In this document: positions 14,097-22,064 of the stretch, piece after piece | Position numbering within the stretch: position 1 is the first letter of the stretch | How the letters are laid out: every line of letters begins with the position of its first letter | IMG/VR virus record: IMGVR_UViG_3300005842_000043 | Location: 1 to 24,544 of that record | DNA: 24,544 nt | Reading direction: 5' to 3' (one strand) | Origin: a virus | Program-made: the position numbers and the translations under genes | Notes under the pieces: model-generated | Told to the model about the DNA's origin: nothing | Database searches by the model: none | What the model saw: only the letters and a program-made list of their open reading frames with translations

Positions 14097-14299
14097 CGGC
14101 CGCGTCCTTTCATCTTGCCCGCCCGGTGCAGCACCGCCCTTTCAGGCGCCGCCACAGTCGCGATTTCCGGCTCCCCGGTCTGTTCGGCGAACCCGCCCTC
14201 GATCAGAGCATAGGCGGTGATCCGGTCGGTTTCGATGATATCGCCGGGCGAGGCGTTAACCGCCGGCCCAGCGATGCGCGTCTTCATGCGGATCTGCAT
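14093..14299 (-). CDS. Small phage protein of unknown function (68 residues)
   Basis: A 68-residue basic protein (MQIRMKTRIAGPAVNASPGD, then ITAYALIEGGFAEQTG) ending with a Lys/Arg-rich tail (HRAGKMKGRGR). Its pattern, a short beta hairpin followed by IIETDRITAYALIEGGFAE, is that of small phage proteins next to capsid genes, where the helix after D often holds a residue-rich contact site. Start and stop overlap both neighbours (1 base TGATG, 4 bases ATGA), supporting that it is real. A second Met at codon 5 is a less likely start. The function is unknown; a head accessory role is inferred from context. Confidence 0.7.
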   Translation of the reverse strand: MQIRMKTRIAGPAVNASPGDIIETDRITAYALIEGGFAEQTGEPEIATVAAPERAVLHRAGKMKGRGR

Positions 14300-14766
14300 C
14301 AGCGCGTGATCACCACGGCGAGGTGGATACGGGGCGCGCCGCCAGCGCCGCCGCCGGCCACTGTGAAGTTCATCGCCGCGCCAGCCGTGATCACATTCGC
14401 GGCAGTCGGGGTAGCTACATCAACATCCCCAGCAGCCGAAGCTGCCGTGGCGATTGTGACCACACCGCTCGTAATCGCCGTAGCCCCGATTTTGCCGGTA
14501 ACTGTAATGTCTGCGGTCGAAACAACGTCATCGATCACCGTGTAAATCTTGCTGATCGTGCCGGCGATTGGGCTAGTCAGAAAATAGACCGCCTCGGCCG
14601 AGCCGTCAGCGATGTCGAGATGGAGGACGGTATCAAGCAGGCTGGAGCCGCCGGGCGTGGCGATGGCGCCACCGCTCTCGACGGTGATCGTGCCGCCAGA
14701 TGCAACGACCATCTCGTTGCCGCCGGACTTCTTATATATTTTGGGGCTGTAGGTTGCGTCGGCCAT
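14299..14766 (-). CDS. Probable head decoration / structural protein
   Basis: A 155-residue protein starting ADATYSPKIYKKSGGNEMVV with a GGAG site 7 bases before its ATG. Residues about 22-42 form a Gly/Val/Thr repeat (SGGTITVESGGAIATPGG), typical of small beta-helical spikes or stalks. The rest (about 45-155) is a Thr/Ala/Val-rich beta domain (VYFLTSPIAGTISKIYTVID; GDVDVATPTAANVITAGAAM) that resembles domains I remember from phage capsid decoration genes. No Cys or charged catalytic cluster is seen, so an enzyme is unlikely. It lies in the accessory block between capsid and connector. A decoration role is inferred. Confidence 0.75.
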   Translation of the reverse strand: MADATYSPKIYKKSGGNEMVVASGGTITVESGGAIATPGGSSLLDTVLHLDIADGSAEAVYFLTSPIAGTISKIYTVIDDVVSTADITVTGKIGATAITSGVVTIATAASAAGDVDVATPTAANVITAGAAMNFTVAGGGAGGAPRIHLAVVITR

Positions 14767-14835
14767 AATAAATCTCCGTTGGCTACAGCGGCTTTCCGCC
14801 GCCTAGTCACTGATGGACACGGGAAAGGATTGGTG

Positions 14836-14856
14836 GGGCGGCTTATCTGGCCGCCC
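14836..14856 (-). other. GC hairpin after the capsid-adjacent gene
   Basis: A 7-bp perfect stem (GGGCGGC / GCCGCCC, 7-base loop) lies 11 bases after the stop at 14868. It has no T-run on the minus strand, so it is not a standard terminator. It may slow exonucleases or act as a weak termination or processing site. It lies in the 101-base gap before the 155-residue gene, which holds nothing else I can name. Confidence 0.4.
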
Positions 14857-14867
14857 GGCGGGGTCTT

Positions 14868-15311
14868 TTACGCGGTGCCGTTGATCGGGCTGACGCTCAG
14901 CTCTTGCGTGACGACCGTTGCATCGGCGGCAACCGGCATCTTCACCGGATCGTAGAGTTCGGCGATGATGCAGTTGACCACCGAGTTCTGCGTGGCGCGG
15001 TCCACCCAGGGGCGGACATAGCGCAGCGCCGGCTTGTGGATGTCGAGGATGTAGAGCTTGTCATCCCCGTCATCGGCAACGGTGATGCTGCTGCCGAGGA
15101 TATCGTCGGTTCCCTTGGTCGGGCTCGACGTGGCCAACGCAGACGCGCCGACCGAAGTCACCGCGCCGGAGGTGATGGTGCCGAACGAGAAGATGAACCG
15201 GACACCCTCATAGCCGGACATATCGACCGCCGTGGCGTCCGTGATGTCCGCGCTGCCGGCGGCAACCGCCGTTTTGCAGAGGATGGTCTTGACTTTATTG
15301 GTGAGCTGCAT
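14868..15311 (-). CDS. Phage structural protein next to the capsid gene
   Basis: A 147-residue protein beginning MQLTNKVKTILCKTAVAAGS, with AVDMSGYEGVRFIFSFGTIT as its core and DILGSSITVADDGDDKLYIL, YVRPWVDRATQNSVVNCIIA later. The composition (Ser/Thr/Ala/Val, few charged residues) is that of a beta-sandwich virion protein, and the pattern resembles small proteins I know directly after HK97-like capsid genes. It starts 27 bases after the capsid stop, with AGGGA as ribosome binding site. It could be a decoration protein or head stabiliser. No catalytic motif is seen. The family is recognised only by pattern. Confidence 0.75.
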   Translation of the reverse strand: MQLTNKVKTILCKTAVAAGSADITDATAVDMSGYEGVRFIFSFGTITSGAVTSVGASALATSSPTKGTDDILGSSITVADDGDDKLYILDIHKPALRYVRPWVDRATQNSVVNCIIAELYDPVKMPVAADATVVTQELSVSPINGTA

Positions 15312-15338
15312 GGTGATTTATCCCTTCAATTTCGCGCT

Positions 15339-16553
15339 TTAGGCCAGCTTCACGCGGGCAAAAGCCTCCTCCAGAACCGGCATGCCGTCCGTCTCGACGC
15401 GGCTGATGAAGCCAATCTGGTTGGTTTCGGCGTACAGTTCGGTGAGGCGCTGCATCTGCAAGCTCAGCGCGTCGGCGATCCAGTATTTTGAGAAATCGCC
15501 GAGCAGGCCGACATACAGGCCGGTCGTGAAGGTGTTCGGCGCATATTCCGAAACATTCATCGGCATGCCGAGAATGGTGTCGGGCTCGCCGACGCGAACC
15601 GATTCGCGCCAGAGATACTGGCCGTCGCCGTCCTTCAACTTGGTGATCATCTTCACCGCGTCGCGGTGGAAGAGCCACTGAGCCTTGCCCCAATAGGCAG
15701 CCTTGAGCGCGTATTTCGCCTCGATCAGGCCGTCAAAGGTGACGGCGGTCGTGCTGTTGCCGGTGAAGACGTCGCGGCCGGTCGAGATGCCGTTGGCCGA
15801 TGCGGTGAACACGCCCAGCGGCTGGGCTGCGCCATTGCCGGTCAGGAACGCCTTTTCCTGCGTGACGCCGACCTTGTACGACATGCGATCGATGATGATC
15901 CGCTCGACAGGCATGATGGCCTTGCGGATCAGGTCATTCGAGATCTTCACGCGCTTCGCCATCGGATGAGGATACAGATTGCGCTTGCCGAAGCGGATCG
16001 AGTCTTCCTCGTTGCCGGTCAGCAGCTCGGTCGTCCAATCCGTATCTTCCGCATCCGTGTCGAGCGTGGGCACGCCGAGCGAGGATGCCTGACCGACCTG
16101 AAACTTGGTCGCGAGGCCGCGAATGAATACGGCGTTGTCAACGGCCTGGATCATCTGCTGGACGAACTGCTCCGGCGCGACGAGAAAGCCGCCCTCAGTG
16201 TCCGAACCGGCCTGAAAGGCGCGATATTCCTCAGCCCCTTCGCCGTCGATCCGGCCGAAGCTGAGATATGACCGGAAGCCCGCCATGCGGAGTTCGGCGT
16301 CGCTTTTCGGTGCGGCGCGATCTTCCTGGCGCTCCTCCTGCCGATCGGCGATGAGGCGGCCAGCCTCAATGCTGCGCTCTTCGGCCGTGATTTGCTTGCC
16401 GAGATTTTCGACCTCATCGAAAATGGTCGAGTGGCGCGTTACCTCCTCATCGGTCAGGTCGCGCTTCTCAACGGTTCCAGCCTCAGTGATAGCGCGCATG
16501 TCGTGAATGAACTCACCGCGTTTTGCGCGGAGTTCCTTGAGCCGTTCGCTCAT
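15339..16553 (-). CDS. HK97-type major capsid protein
   Basis: A 404-residue protein. I chose ATG 16553 (MSERLKELR) with GGAG 6 bases before it; an in-frame TTG four codons upstream lies within the U-tract/RBS and is unlikely. Residues 1-100 are charged and helical, with coiled-coil heptads (delta domain/scaffold), ending near AELRMAGFRSYLSFG. The rest has the HK97 fold pattern: GSDTEGGFLVAPEQFVQQMI, WTTELLTGNEEDSIRFGKRN (E-loop region), FLTGNGAAQPLGVF and LYVGLLGDFSKYWIADALSL near the end. It lies directly after portal and protease genes. The protease probably removes the N-terminal domain. A terminator-like hairpin is adjacent to its ribosome binding site. Assignment is very confident. Confidence 0.96.
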   Translation of the reverse strand: MSERLKELRAKRGEFIHDMRAITEAGTVEKRDLTDEEVTRHSTIFDEVENLGKQITAEERSIEAGRLIADRQEERQEDRAAPKSDAELRMAGFRSYLSFGRIDGEGAEEYRAFQAGSDTEGGFLVAPEQFVQQMIQAVDNAVFIRGLATKFQVGQASSLGVPTLDTDAEDTDWTTELLTGNEEDSIRFGKRNLYPHPMAKRVKISNDLIRKAIMPVERIIIDRMSYKVGVTQEKAFLTGNGAAQPLGVFTASANGISTGRDVFTGNSTTAVTFDGLIEAKYALKAAYWGKAQWLFHRDAVKMITKLKDGDGQYLWRESVRVGEPDTILGMPMNVSEYAPNTFTTGLYVGLLGDFSKYWIADALSLQMQRLTELYAETNQIGFISRVETDGMPVLEEAFARVKLA

Positions 16554-16563
16554 AGTATTCTCC

Positions 16564-16590
16564 AAAAAAAAGGCCGGCGGAATGCCGACC
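16564..16590 (-). terminator. Intrinsic terminator joined to the capsid ribosome binding site
   Basis: A 7-bp stem with one G-U pair (GGTCGGC / GCCGGCC, 16572-16590, 5-base loop) is followed by eight Ts (16564-16571). The GGAG site of the capsid gene starts at the next base (16563) and the ATG 10 bases after that. It lies 26 bases after the protease stop. Confidence 0.75.
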
Positions 16591-16616
16591 TATTCAACCC
16601 CGCAGGTGCGGTTCCT

Positions 16617-17195
16617 TTAGATGCTGGACTGACGCTCTAGGGCCTGCATCAATCTGTACGGCGTGGGCGCCTTCAGCGCCTGTTCCCACGCCCGCAATTC
16701 GCGCACCGCCACGTCCGTCTGGGTGTAGGCGGGATAGGTGACGACCGAGACGTCGAAGAGCCGGAGCTTCTTCAATGTGCGGATCGTGCGGCCCTCGTCA
16801 TCCTTGGCCCAGTCCTGCCCGCCGGGGCGGACCGAGAAGCCGAAAGACATCTGGTTAACATCGCCGCGCACCAGCTTGGGCAGCAGCCGCATGACATCGG
16901 GATCAGTCTCGTCGAGATCGGCCTCGATAACGAGCCCGCGCGCGTTTTCGGACAGCTTCAGCGTGCCCGACAGGTTGCGCGCCAGCGGCAAGCCTTCATG
17001 GTTGATGAGCAGCCGGACATCATCCGTGCCGATCGCATCCGTAAAGGCGCCAGGCGAAATCTGTTCGCGAAACCCGCCCAGGTCTTCGGACAGCGCATTG
17101 AATACAGCGGCGTGGCCGCGCAGCGTGCGCTTGCCGTCATCGCGGGTTTCAATGTCGATCCCGACCGCAAGGGCGCGGCGCTCGATGTCATGCAT
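16617..17195 (-). CDS. HK97-type prohead protease
   Basis: A 192-residue serine protease that matures the procapsid by cutting the scaffold domain of the capsid protein and then itself. The S78/U35 pattern is clear: LRGHAAVFNALSEDLGGFRE and FREQISPGAFTDAI at the N-terminus, the catalytic His in LLINHEGLPLARN (near residue 65), and Ser in NQMSFGFSVRPGGQDW (near 116). The C-terminus has KLRLFDVSVVTYPAYTQTDV, typical of the family. I prefer ATG 17195 (MHDIERR), 9 bases after GGAGG, over Mets at 17201 (3 bases) and 17216. It overlaps the end of the portal gene by 8 bases and is followed by a terminator. Confidence 0.93.
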   Translation of the reverse strand: MHDIERRALAVGIDIETRDDGKRTLRGHAAVFNALSEDLGGFREQISPGAFTDAIGTDDVRLLINHEGLPLARNLSGTLKLSENARGLVIEADLDETDPDVMRLLPKLVRGDVNQMSFGFSVRPGGQDWAKDDEGRTIRTLKKLRLFDVSVVTYPAYTQTDVAVRELRAWEQALKAPTPYRLMQALERQSSI

Positions 17196-18507
17196 GTCCA
17201 TATTCCTCCATCTCACCGGGCTCGCGCATCTCGATCAGCAGGTCCGCCATCGCCCGCATCGCCTTGGCGGGTTCCTTCAGTAGCACGTCCATGATCCGGT
17301 CAGCCGGGGCGTAATTCAGCGGCATCATCCGCACGTCGCCGCCGGGAATCGGCGGCATGTTTTCCTTGCGGCGAACCTCATTGACCGTCGCCATGCCCCA
17401 CTGGATGAGGATGGCGTAGCCTTCCATGCGGCTCTTGAAGTCGCCGCGCAGCAGGCCCTCGACATTGAACTCGAATTTGAACCGCCGCCGGCCGTCCGCC
17501 GTGAGCAGCGCCATCGACAGGGCCTGCTCAATGCCGACCAGATAGGGGCGCACCACATGCTTGACGTAGCCGATATCCATCTGTTCGATGCCAGCGCCCC
17601 AGCTCGTCTGCTTCTCGATATCGCCCGACAGGTGCGGTGGGATGCCGTAAAGCCGCGACGCGATCTCAAGCGCGGACTGCTTGTAGAGTTCGAGCGTCTG
17701 CGCCTCCTGGTTCGTAGACCCCAGCGTGGTCAGCTCCATGCCACCCGGCACGATCACGAGCTTGTGCGCGTTCTCCAGCCCCTTGTGGCGATCCTCGAAA
17801 TCCTTGCGCAGCCGCGCCGTCGCCTCCGGCCCAACCTCGCCGGGGATTTTGATGGCGGCTTTCGGCACGGCACTGTTGGCGAAGAACCGGGAAATATATT
17901 CGCCGGACGCGATCGAGCGCGCGATCAACTCCCGGCCAATGACGACAGGCGAGTCCGCCTCGATCTTGTCCTCGCTCTGAAACGGGCCTCGGATATGCAG
18001 CACGTCCATGGCGTTGAGCGTGTAGGTTTGTCCGTCCTGGTAGACGGTATAATAGACATTCCCATTGACCCGCTTGGGCGTGACGGTCTTGGGCAGCGGC
18101 TCGATCGAGCGCACCGACCCATCGCCCGCCCAATAAATCCGGTTATACTGGTTCCCACGCAGCAGCACGCCATTCATCACCCGGCGGCGCCAGTCGGTCG
18201 AACTCAGCCAGTTGTTCGGCGCGTCGTGCACCATGGCATGCAGTGGCTGCGCGATTGCCCGCTCCCGCTCGCCATTTGGCATAAGCTCGAACAGGTCGAG
18301 CGGGATCGTCGCGATGGTTTCCGACAGCAGCCGCACCGATGCCGCCACCGCTGGCGCGCGCATCGCCGTGTCCGGCGTCACCGATATGCCGGACGCTGTG
18401 TCAGCGCCATAGCCCCAGAGCGTCGCCAGTGCCGGGTCGCGCGGGTGCGTGCCGGCATGGACCGTGGAGCGCCCTTCCATGCCGAGCATGCGACGCCACC
18501 ACGCCAT
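17188..18507 (-). CDS. Phage portal protein (HK97 family)
   Basis: A 439-residue protein that forms the dodecameric DNA channel at one head vertex. Visible family features: SISVTPDTAMRAP-like GISVTPDTAMRAPAVAASVR, LLSETIATIPLDLFELMPNG, HAMVHDAPNNWLSSTDWRRR and VMNGVLLRGNQYNRIYW. Then come GIPPHLSGDIEKQTSWGAGI and the conserved KFEFNVEGLLRGDFKSRMEG, MATVNEVRRKENMPP near the end. I start at ATG 18507, which overlaps the terminase stop (TGATG), in preference to a TTG one codon upstream. The length is usual for HK97-type portals. The end overlaps the protease gene. Assignment is very confident. Confidence 0.95.
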   Translation of the reverse strand: MAWWRRMLGMEGRSTVHAGTHPRDPALATLWGYGADTASGISVTPDTAMRAPAVAASVRLLSETIATIPLDLFELMPNGERERAIAQPLHAMVHDAPNNWLSSTDWRRRVMNGVLLRGNQYNRIYWAGDGSVRSIEPLPKTVTPKRVNGNVYYTVYQDGQTYTLNAMDVLHIRGPFQSEDKIEADSPVVIGRELIARSIASGEYISRFFANSAVPKAAIKIPGEVGPEATARLRKDFEDRHKGLENAHKLVIVPGGMELTTLGSTNQEAQTLELYKQSALEIASRLYGIPPHLSGDIEKQTSWGAGIEQMDIGYVKHVVRPYLVGIEQALSMALLTADGRRRFKFEFNVEGLLRGDFKSRMEGYAILIQWGMATVNEVRRKENMPPIPGGDVRMMPLNYAPADRIMDVLLKEPAKAMRAMADLLIEMREPGEMEEYGHA

Positions 18508-20324
18508 CAAAAGATGCTTTCGGCGGCGAGGATCATCTTATCGTAATCGACGGCATCTCCCATGTTCGCCATTGCCGCCCCCATTGCCATGCACAGCGCC
18601 ACCGCCGCGTCGATCTTGTTGACCGAGCGCGACTTGGCGAGCCATGCGTTTTCCCATTTGTCCGATTCCGTCACCGCGCTCATCATCGCGGAAATCAGCA
18701 CCGGACTGCGTTTCAGCCGAATCCGGCCCTCAAGCAGCGCATCCTCCAGCAACCGCAGCGAACCGGGCATCCATAGCCCTTCGCCCCCAGCGACCAGCGG
18801 CTTGCCCTTTTTGAGCCCACCCTGCGGATGCTCCGCGAAGGTCAGCGACAGGCCGATCTCGTCGATGTCTTCCTCGAACCGCTTGAAGGCGAAGCGGTCA
18901 TAAGCGACCGTCGCAATCTCGAAACGGTCGGCATATTCCGCCAGCGTCTGCGCGACATGCCGGTAATTGATACTCTCGCCCTGCGGCGCGTGGATATGGC
19001 CTTCCCGTGCCCAGACGGCATAGGGCAGCTTGTCCCGCATTTCGCGCGCCTGGAGCGTGTCGCCGGGCGTCCAGGCTTCTATCCAGGCGTCGAAGGTCGG
19101 CTTATTGTGTCCATCGGTGCCGGTGCGGACGATTGCCGCCAGCGCCGTGATGTCCCGGTTCTGCGAAAGGTCCAATCCAAGCCAGACCCGTTCGCCGCGA
19201 TGTTGTTCGATATCGAAATCCGCGATGCACGGCTCCAGCGTCGCCCGCGTCATCCATGCCGTTTCCGCATCGGTCCAGACGCAGAAGTGAAGCCGCAAGA
19301 TGCCGTTGAGCTGGCCGGGGATCGCCCTGGCCTGCGCCACCACCTCGGTGAGATATTCCTCCGTGATCGTCACGCCCAAAAGCGGGTTCGCCTTGATCCA
19401 ACACATCGGATCAGTGAGCGGATTATCCCCCTCATCAAGCGAGCAAACGTAAGAAAATGTCGTGTCGTCGACGACGTCGCCCTGATAGGTCGGATCCGTC
19501 ACCGCGTCGATATTGCCGGCCGCGACCTTGATCGCGTGCTCATGCTCCTCCCACGCCACCGAATTGCGATCGGATCCGCTGTTCGTGATCATGAACAGCA
19601 GCGGCTCGCGGCGAAACTTGAACCCCCGCTCAAGCATCTCCAGAATCTTGCGGTCGGGCAGCTCGTGGACCTCATCGGCCAGCACGAAATAGGGCCGGGG
19701 CCCTGAGCCCGTCTTGCCCGTATCCCTCGACACCGGCCGGAAGAATGACCCGCTGGCATGATGGGCGATGTTGAACTCGCGCCCCACGCCGCCCGAAAAG
19801 TCCAGCCGCTTGCCCAGAGCCGGGGCCGCGCGCACCATCTTGCAGGCATCCTGGAACAGGATTTGCGCCTGTTCCTTCTTCGCCGCCGCCGCGTAAATCT
19901 GGGCGCCAGATTCCCCGTCGGCCGTCATGCCATAAAGGCCGATGCCGCCAGCGAGGGGACTTTTGCCGTTACCCTTGCCTTGCTCGATATAGGCCCGGCG
20001 AAACCGCCGCATGCTGTTCGCCCGCTTCCATCCGAACAGCGATCCGATGATGAACGCCTGGCTCTCGTGCAGCTGGAACGGAAGCCCCTCGAACTGCCCC
20101 TCGGACAATCTCAGGACCTGTTCGAAAAAGCCGAATGCCCGGCTAGCCGCCTCCTGGTCGAACCATATGCCATCGGTGCGCTTCAGATCGTCCAGATGAC
20201 GCTGGCAGGCGTTGCGGACATGCGGCCCGGCGACAATCTCACCCGAGGCCACCGCCTCGGCATAATCCCTAGTTCGGTCTGGCAAAGAAGAGGTCGGCGG
20301 GGTCTTCATCCTCGTCCCCACCAT
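18507..20324 (-). CDS. terL: Terminase large subunit (Terminase_1 type)
   Basis: A 605-residue DNA-packaging motor protein. Walker A is IEQGKGNGKSPLAGG (residues about 115-128), Walker B is PYFVLADEVHELP (about 212-220), and the coupling segment is FMITNSGSDRNSVAW. The C-terminal nuclease carries its metal-binding acidic residues in VWLGLDLSQNRDITALA (near 380), VAYDRFAFKRFEED (near 475) and KIDAAVALCMAMGA (near 571). It uses ATP to pump DNA into the head and cuts the concatemer. A Met at 20309 (MKTPPTS) is an alternative start; the 20324 start has a GGAG 4 bases before. The gene overlaps the small subunit by 56 bases and the portal by one base. Assignment is very confident. Confidence 0.96.
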   Translation of the reverse strand: MVGTRMKTPPTSSLPDRTRDYAEAVASGEIVAGPHVRNACQRHLDDLKRTDGIWFDQEAASRAFGFFEQVLRLSEGQFEGLPFQLHESQAFIIGSLFGWKRANSMRRFRRAYIEQGKGNGKSPLAGGIGLYGMTADGESGAQIYAAAAKKEQAQILFQDACKMVRAAPALGKRLDFSGGVGREFNIAHHASGSFFRPVSRDTGKTGSGPRPYFVLADEVHELPDRKILEMLERGFKFRREPLLFMITNSGSDRNSVAWEEHEHAIKVAAGNIDAVTDPTYQGDVVDDTTFSYVCSLDEGDNPLTDPMCWIKANPLLGVTITEEYLTEVVAQARAIPGQLNGILRLHFCVWTDAETAWMTRATLEPCIADFDIEQHRGERVWLGLDLSQNRDITALAAIVRTGTDGHNKPTFDAWIEAWTPGDTLQAREMRDKLPYAVWAREGHIHAPQGESINYRHVAQTLAEYADRFEIATVAYDRFAFKRFEEDIDEIGLSLTFAEHPQGGLKKGKPLVAGGEGLWMPGSLRLLEDALLEGRIRLKRSPVLISAMMSAVTESDKWENAWLAKSRSVNKIDAAVALCMAMGAAMANMGDAVDYDKMILAAESIF

Positions 20325-20730
20325 CTATCTCCACGCGGGACCGCGACGCGGGCGTAAACCCCATCTCGCTCGCCGCTTTCAACATGATCGCCGCCTGCTT
20401 GTTGACGATCGAGATGTAGGGCGACTGCACCGGCATCCCGTTGGGCGTCTTGATCAGCAAGGCGCCTGTATTCAGTTTCTGCGCAGCCTGACGGTGGAGG
20501 TCTTCAGCGATGACCCATGCCACCAGCGTCGAACGATCGACCCGCTTGAGCAAGCCATAGGGCGCGGTCTCGATCGCGTATTCCCAGCCAACCCGCTGCT
20601 CTTGCGTCAGCCAGGCCGGCGGATCGCGCAGATTGCCGCGCGGTTTCGGTTCCTTCTTGGGCAGCGCCCGCTTACCGGGATTGCCGGCAACGATCTTGAG
20701 CGCGGTCGGCTTCCTCGGTGGTCCTGGCAT
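20269..20730 (-). CDS. terS: Terminase small subunit (P27 family)
   Basis: A 153-residue DNA-recognition subunit. The family opening is present (PGPPRKPTALKIVAGNPGKR, then PKPRGNLRDPPAWL), followed by a helical centre (AIETAPYGLLKRVDRSTLVA) and the conserved end AAIMLKAASEMGFTPASRSR. An acidic tail follows (DGGDEDEDPADLFF). It binds the packaging start site and recruits TerL. It overlaps the methyltransferase stop by one base (TGATG) and the start of terL by 56 bases, so coupling is likely. Family assignment is confident. Confidence 0.93.
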   Translation of the reverse strand: MPGPPRKPTALKIVAGNPGKRALPKKEPKPRGNLRDPPAWLTQEQRVGWEYAIETAPYGLLKRVDRSTLVAWVIAEDLHRQAAQKLNTGALLIKTPNGMPVQSPYISIVNKQAAIMLKAASEMGFTPASRSRVEIDGGDEDEDPADLFFARPN

Positions 20731-21968
20731 CAGGCGGCGACCTTGGCATCCCGCGCGGCCCGCATGTCATCGAACAGGCGGCCGTCAGCGTGCGTCGCCT
20801 GCAGGCCTGTGAACTCCTGCCAGCGGATGACCGCTACGTCGACATAAGCCGGGCTGAGTTCGATCGCGTGGATGGAGCGGCCCGTCATCTCGCCCGCGAT
20901 GATCGTCGTGCCGCTGCCGCTGAAAGGCTCGTACACCGCCTGTCCCGCGCTGCTGTTATTCTCGATCGGGCGCTTCATGCACTCGACGGGCTTTTGGGTG
21001 GAGTGGCCGGTTTCGGACCTCTTGGGCTTATCGATCTGCCAGAGGGTGGTCTGCTTGCGGCCCCCATCATAACGGCCCGGCTTGCCCTTGCGGACGGCAT
21101 ACCAGCAGGGCTCGTGCTGCCAATGATAGTCGCCTCTGCTCATCACCATCTGGCTCTTCGCCCAGATGATCTGCGAACGCGGTACAAGGCCCGCTGTGGC
21201 TAGGCTGTCGGCGACCGTGCCGGCATGGAGCCCGGCGTGCCAGACATAGGCCACGTCGCCAGGGAACAACGCCCACGCTTCGGTCCAATCGGCTTTGTCG
21301 TCGTTCATGACCTTGCCGAGCGCGGCAGTGTCCTTGTTCACGCCCGCGTCCACACGCCAACTGGCATCATACTCCACCCCATAGGGCGGGTCTGTAACCA
21401 TCAAATGCGGCACCACGCCGTTCAGCGCGGCCGCGACGCAATCCGCGTCGGTCGAATCCCCGCAGACAATCCGATGCTTTCCCATCAGCCAGATGTCGCC
21501 CGGAACCGAAACGGGATCGGCAGGCGCCTCGGGCACATCGTCGGGATCGGTTAAACCCTCGGTCTTGTCGATCGTCAGCGCGGCCATCTCGTCATCAGAG
21601 AAGCCGAGCAGCGCCATGTCAAAGTCAGCGTCGGCCAGTTCGCCAATCTCAAGCGCGAGCATGGCGTTGTCCCAGCCGGCATTCAGGGCCAGCTTGTTGT
21701 CGGCAATGATCAGCGCCCGCTTCTGCGTTTCGGACAGTCCATCAAGGACAATGCACGGCACGTCCACATGGCCGAGCTTGCGCGCCGCAAGCAACCGGCC
21801 GTGGCCCGCGATAATGCCATCCGCGCCGTCGATCAGGATCGGATTGGTCCACCCGAACTCGCGGATACTCGCCGCGATCTGCGCCACCTGCGCGTCGCTA
21901 TGCGTGCGCGCATTGCGGGCATAGGGGATGAGCGCAGTGACCTGGCGGGACTCGACCTGGATTGTCAT
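20730..21968 (-). CDS. ParB-domain DNA methyltransferase (N6-adenine/N4-cytosine type)
   Basis: A 412-residue protein. Residues about 1-100 form a ParB-like domain (YARNARTHSDAQVAQIAASI; DGADGIIAGHGRLLAARKLG). Residues 165-400 form the methyltransferase: motif IV DPPYGVEY (near 192), HSTQKPVECMKRPIE, and motif I VYEPFSGSGTTIIAGEMTG (near 350). The order IV before I is that of the beta class, which methylates adenine N6 or cytosine N4 using S-adenosylmethionine. Phages use it to evade host restriction or as an accessory of packaging or regulation. It sits between the HNH and terminase genes, with AAGGGGGG as ribosome binding site. The target sequence cannot be read from the gene. Family is sure; the role is inferred. 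Confidence 0.92.
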   Translation of the reverse strand: MTIQVESRQVTALIPYARNARTHSDAQVAQIAASIREFGWTNPILIDGADGIIAGHGRLLAARKLGHVDVPCIVLDGLSETQKRALIIADNKLALNAGWDNAMLALEIGELADADFDMALLGFSDDEMAALTIDKTEGLTDPDDVPEAPADPVSVPGDIWLMGKHRIVCGDSTDADCVAAALNGVVPHLMVTDPPYGVEYDASWRVDAGVNKDTAALGKVMNDDKADWTEAWALFPGDVAYVWHAGLHAGTVADSLATAGLVPRSQIIWAKSQMVMSRGDYHWQHEPCWYAVRKGKPGRYDGGRKQTTLWQIDKPKRSETGHSTQKPVECMKRPIENNSSAGQAVYEPFSGSGTTIIAGEMTGRSIHAIELSPAYVDVAVIRWQEFTGLQATHADGRLFDDMRAARDAKVAA

Positions 21969-22064
21969 TGACCCCCCTTAGCCATTGTGCGGACGTGGAA
22001 GATTCAGACCCGCGCCGGTTTCCTTGCCCAAGGGCCCAGAGTTTCGACCCGCCCCCCGGCCTGA

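Noticed and set aside
14836-14856. Hairpin considered as an intrinsic terminator
   Set aside because: No T-run follows the stem on the minus strand (CACCAATCC follows), so it is listed only as a hairpin.
17557-18546. Plus-strand open frame (329 residues) opposite the portal gene
   Set aside because: It is the antisense of a clear portal protein. Its sequence is Arg/His/Gln-rich with no recognisable fold.
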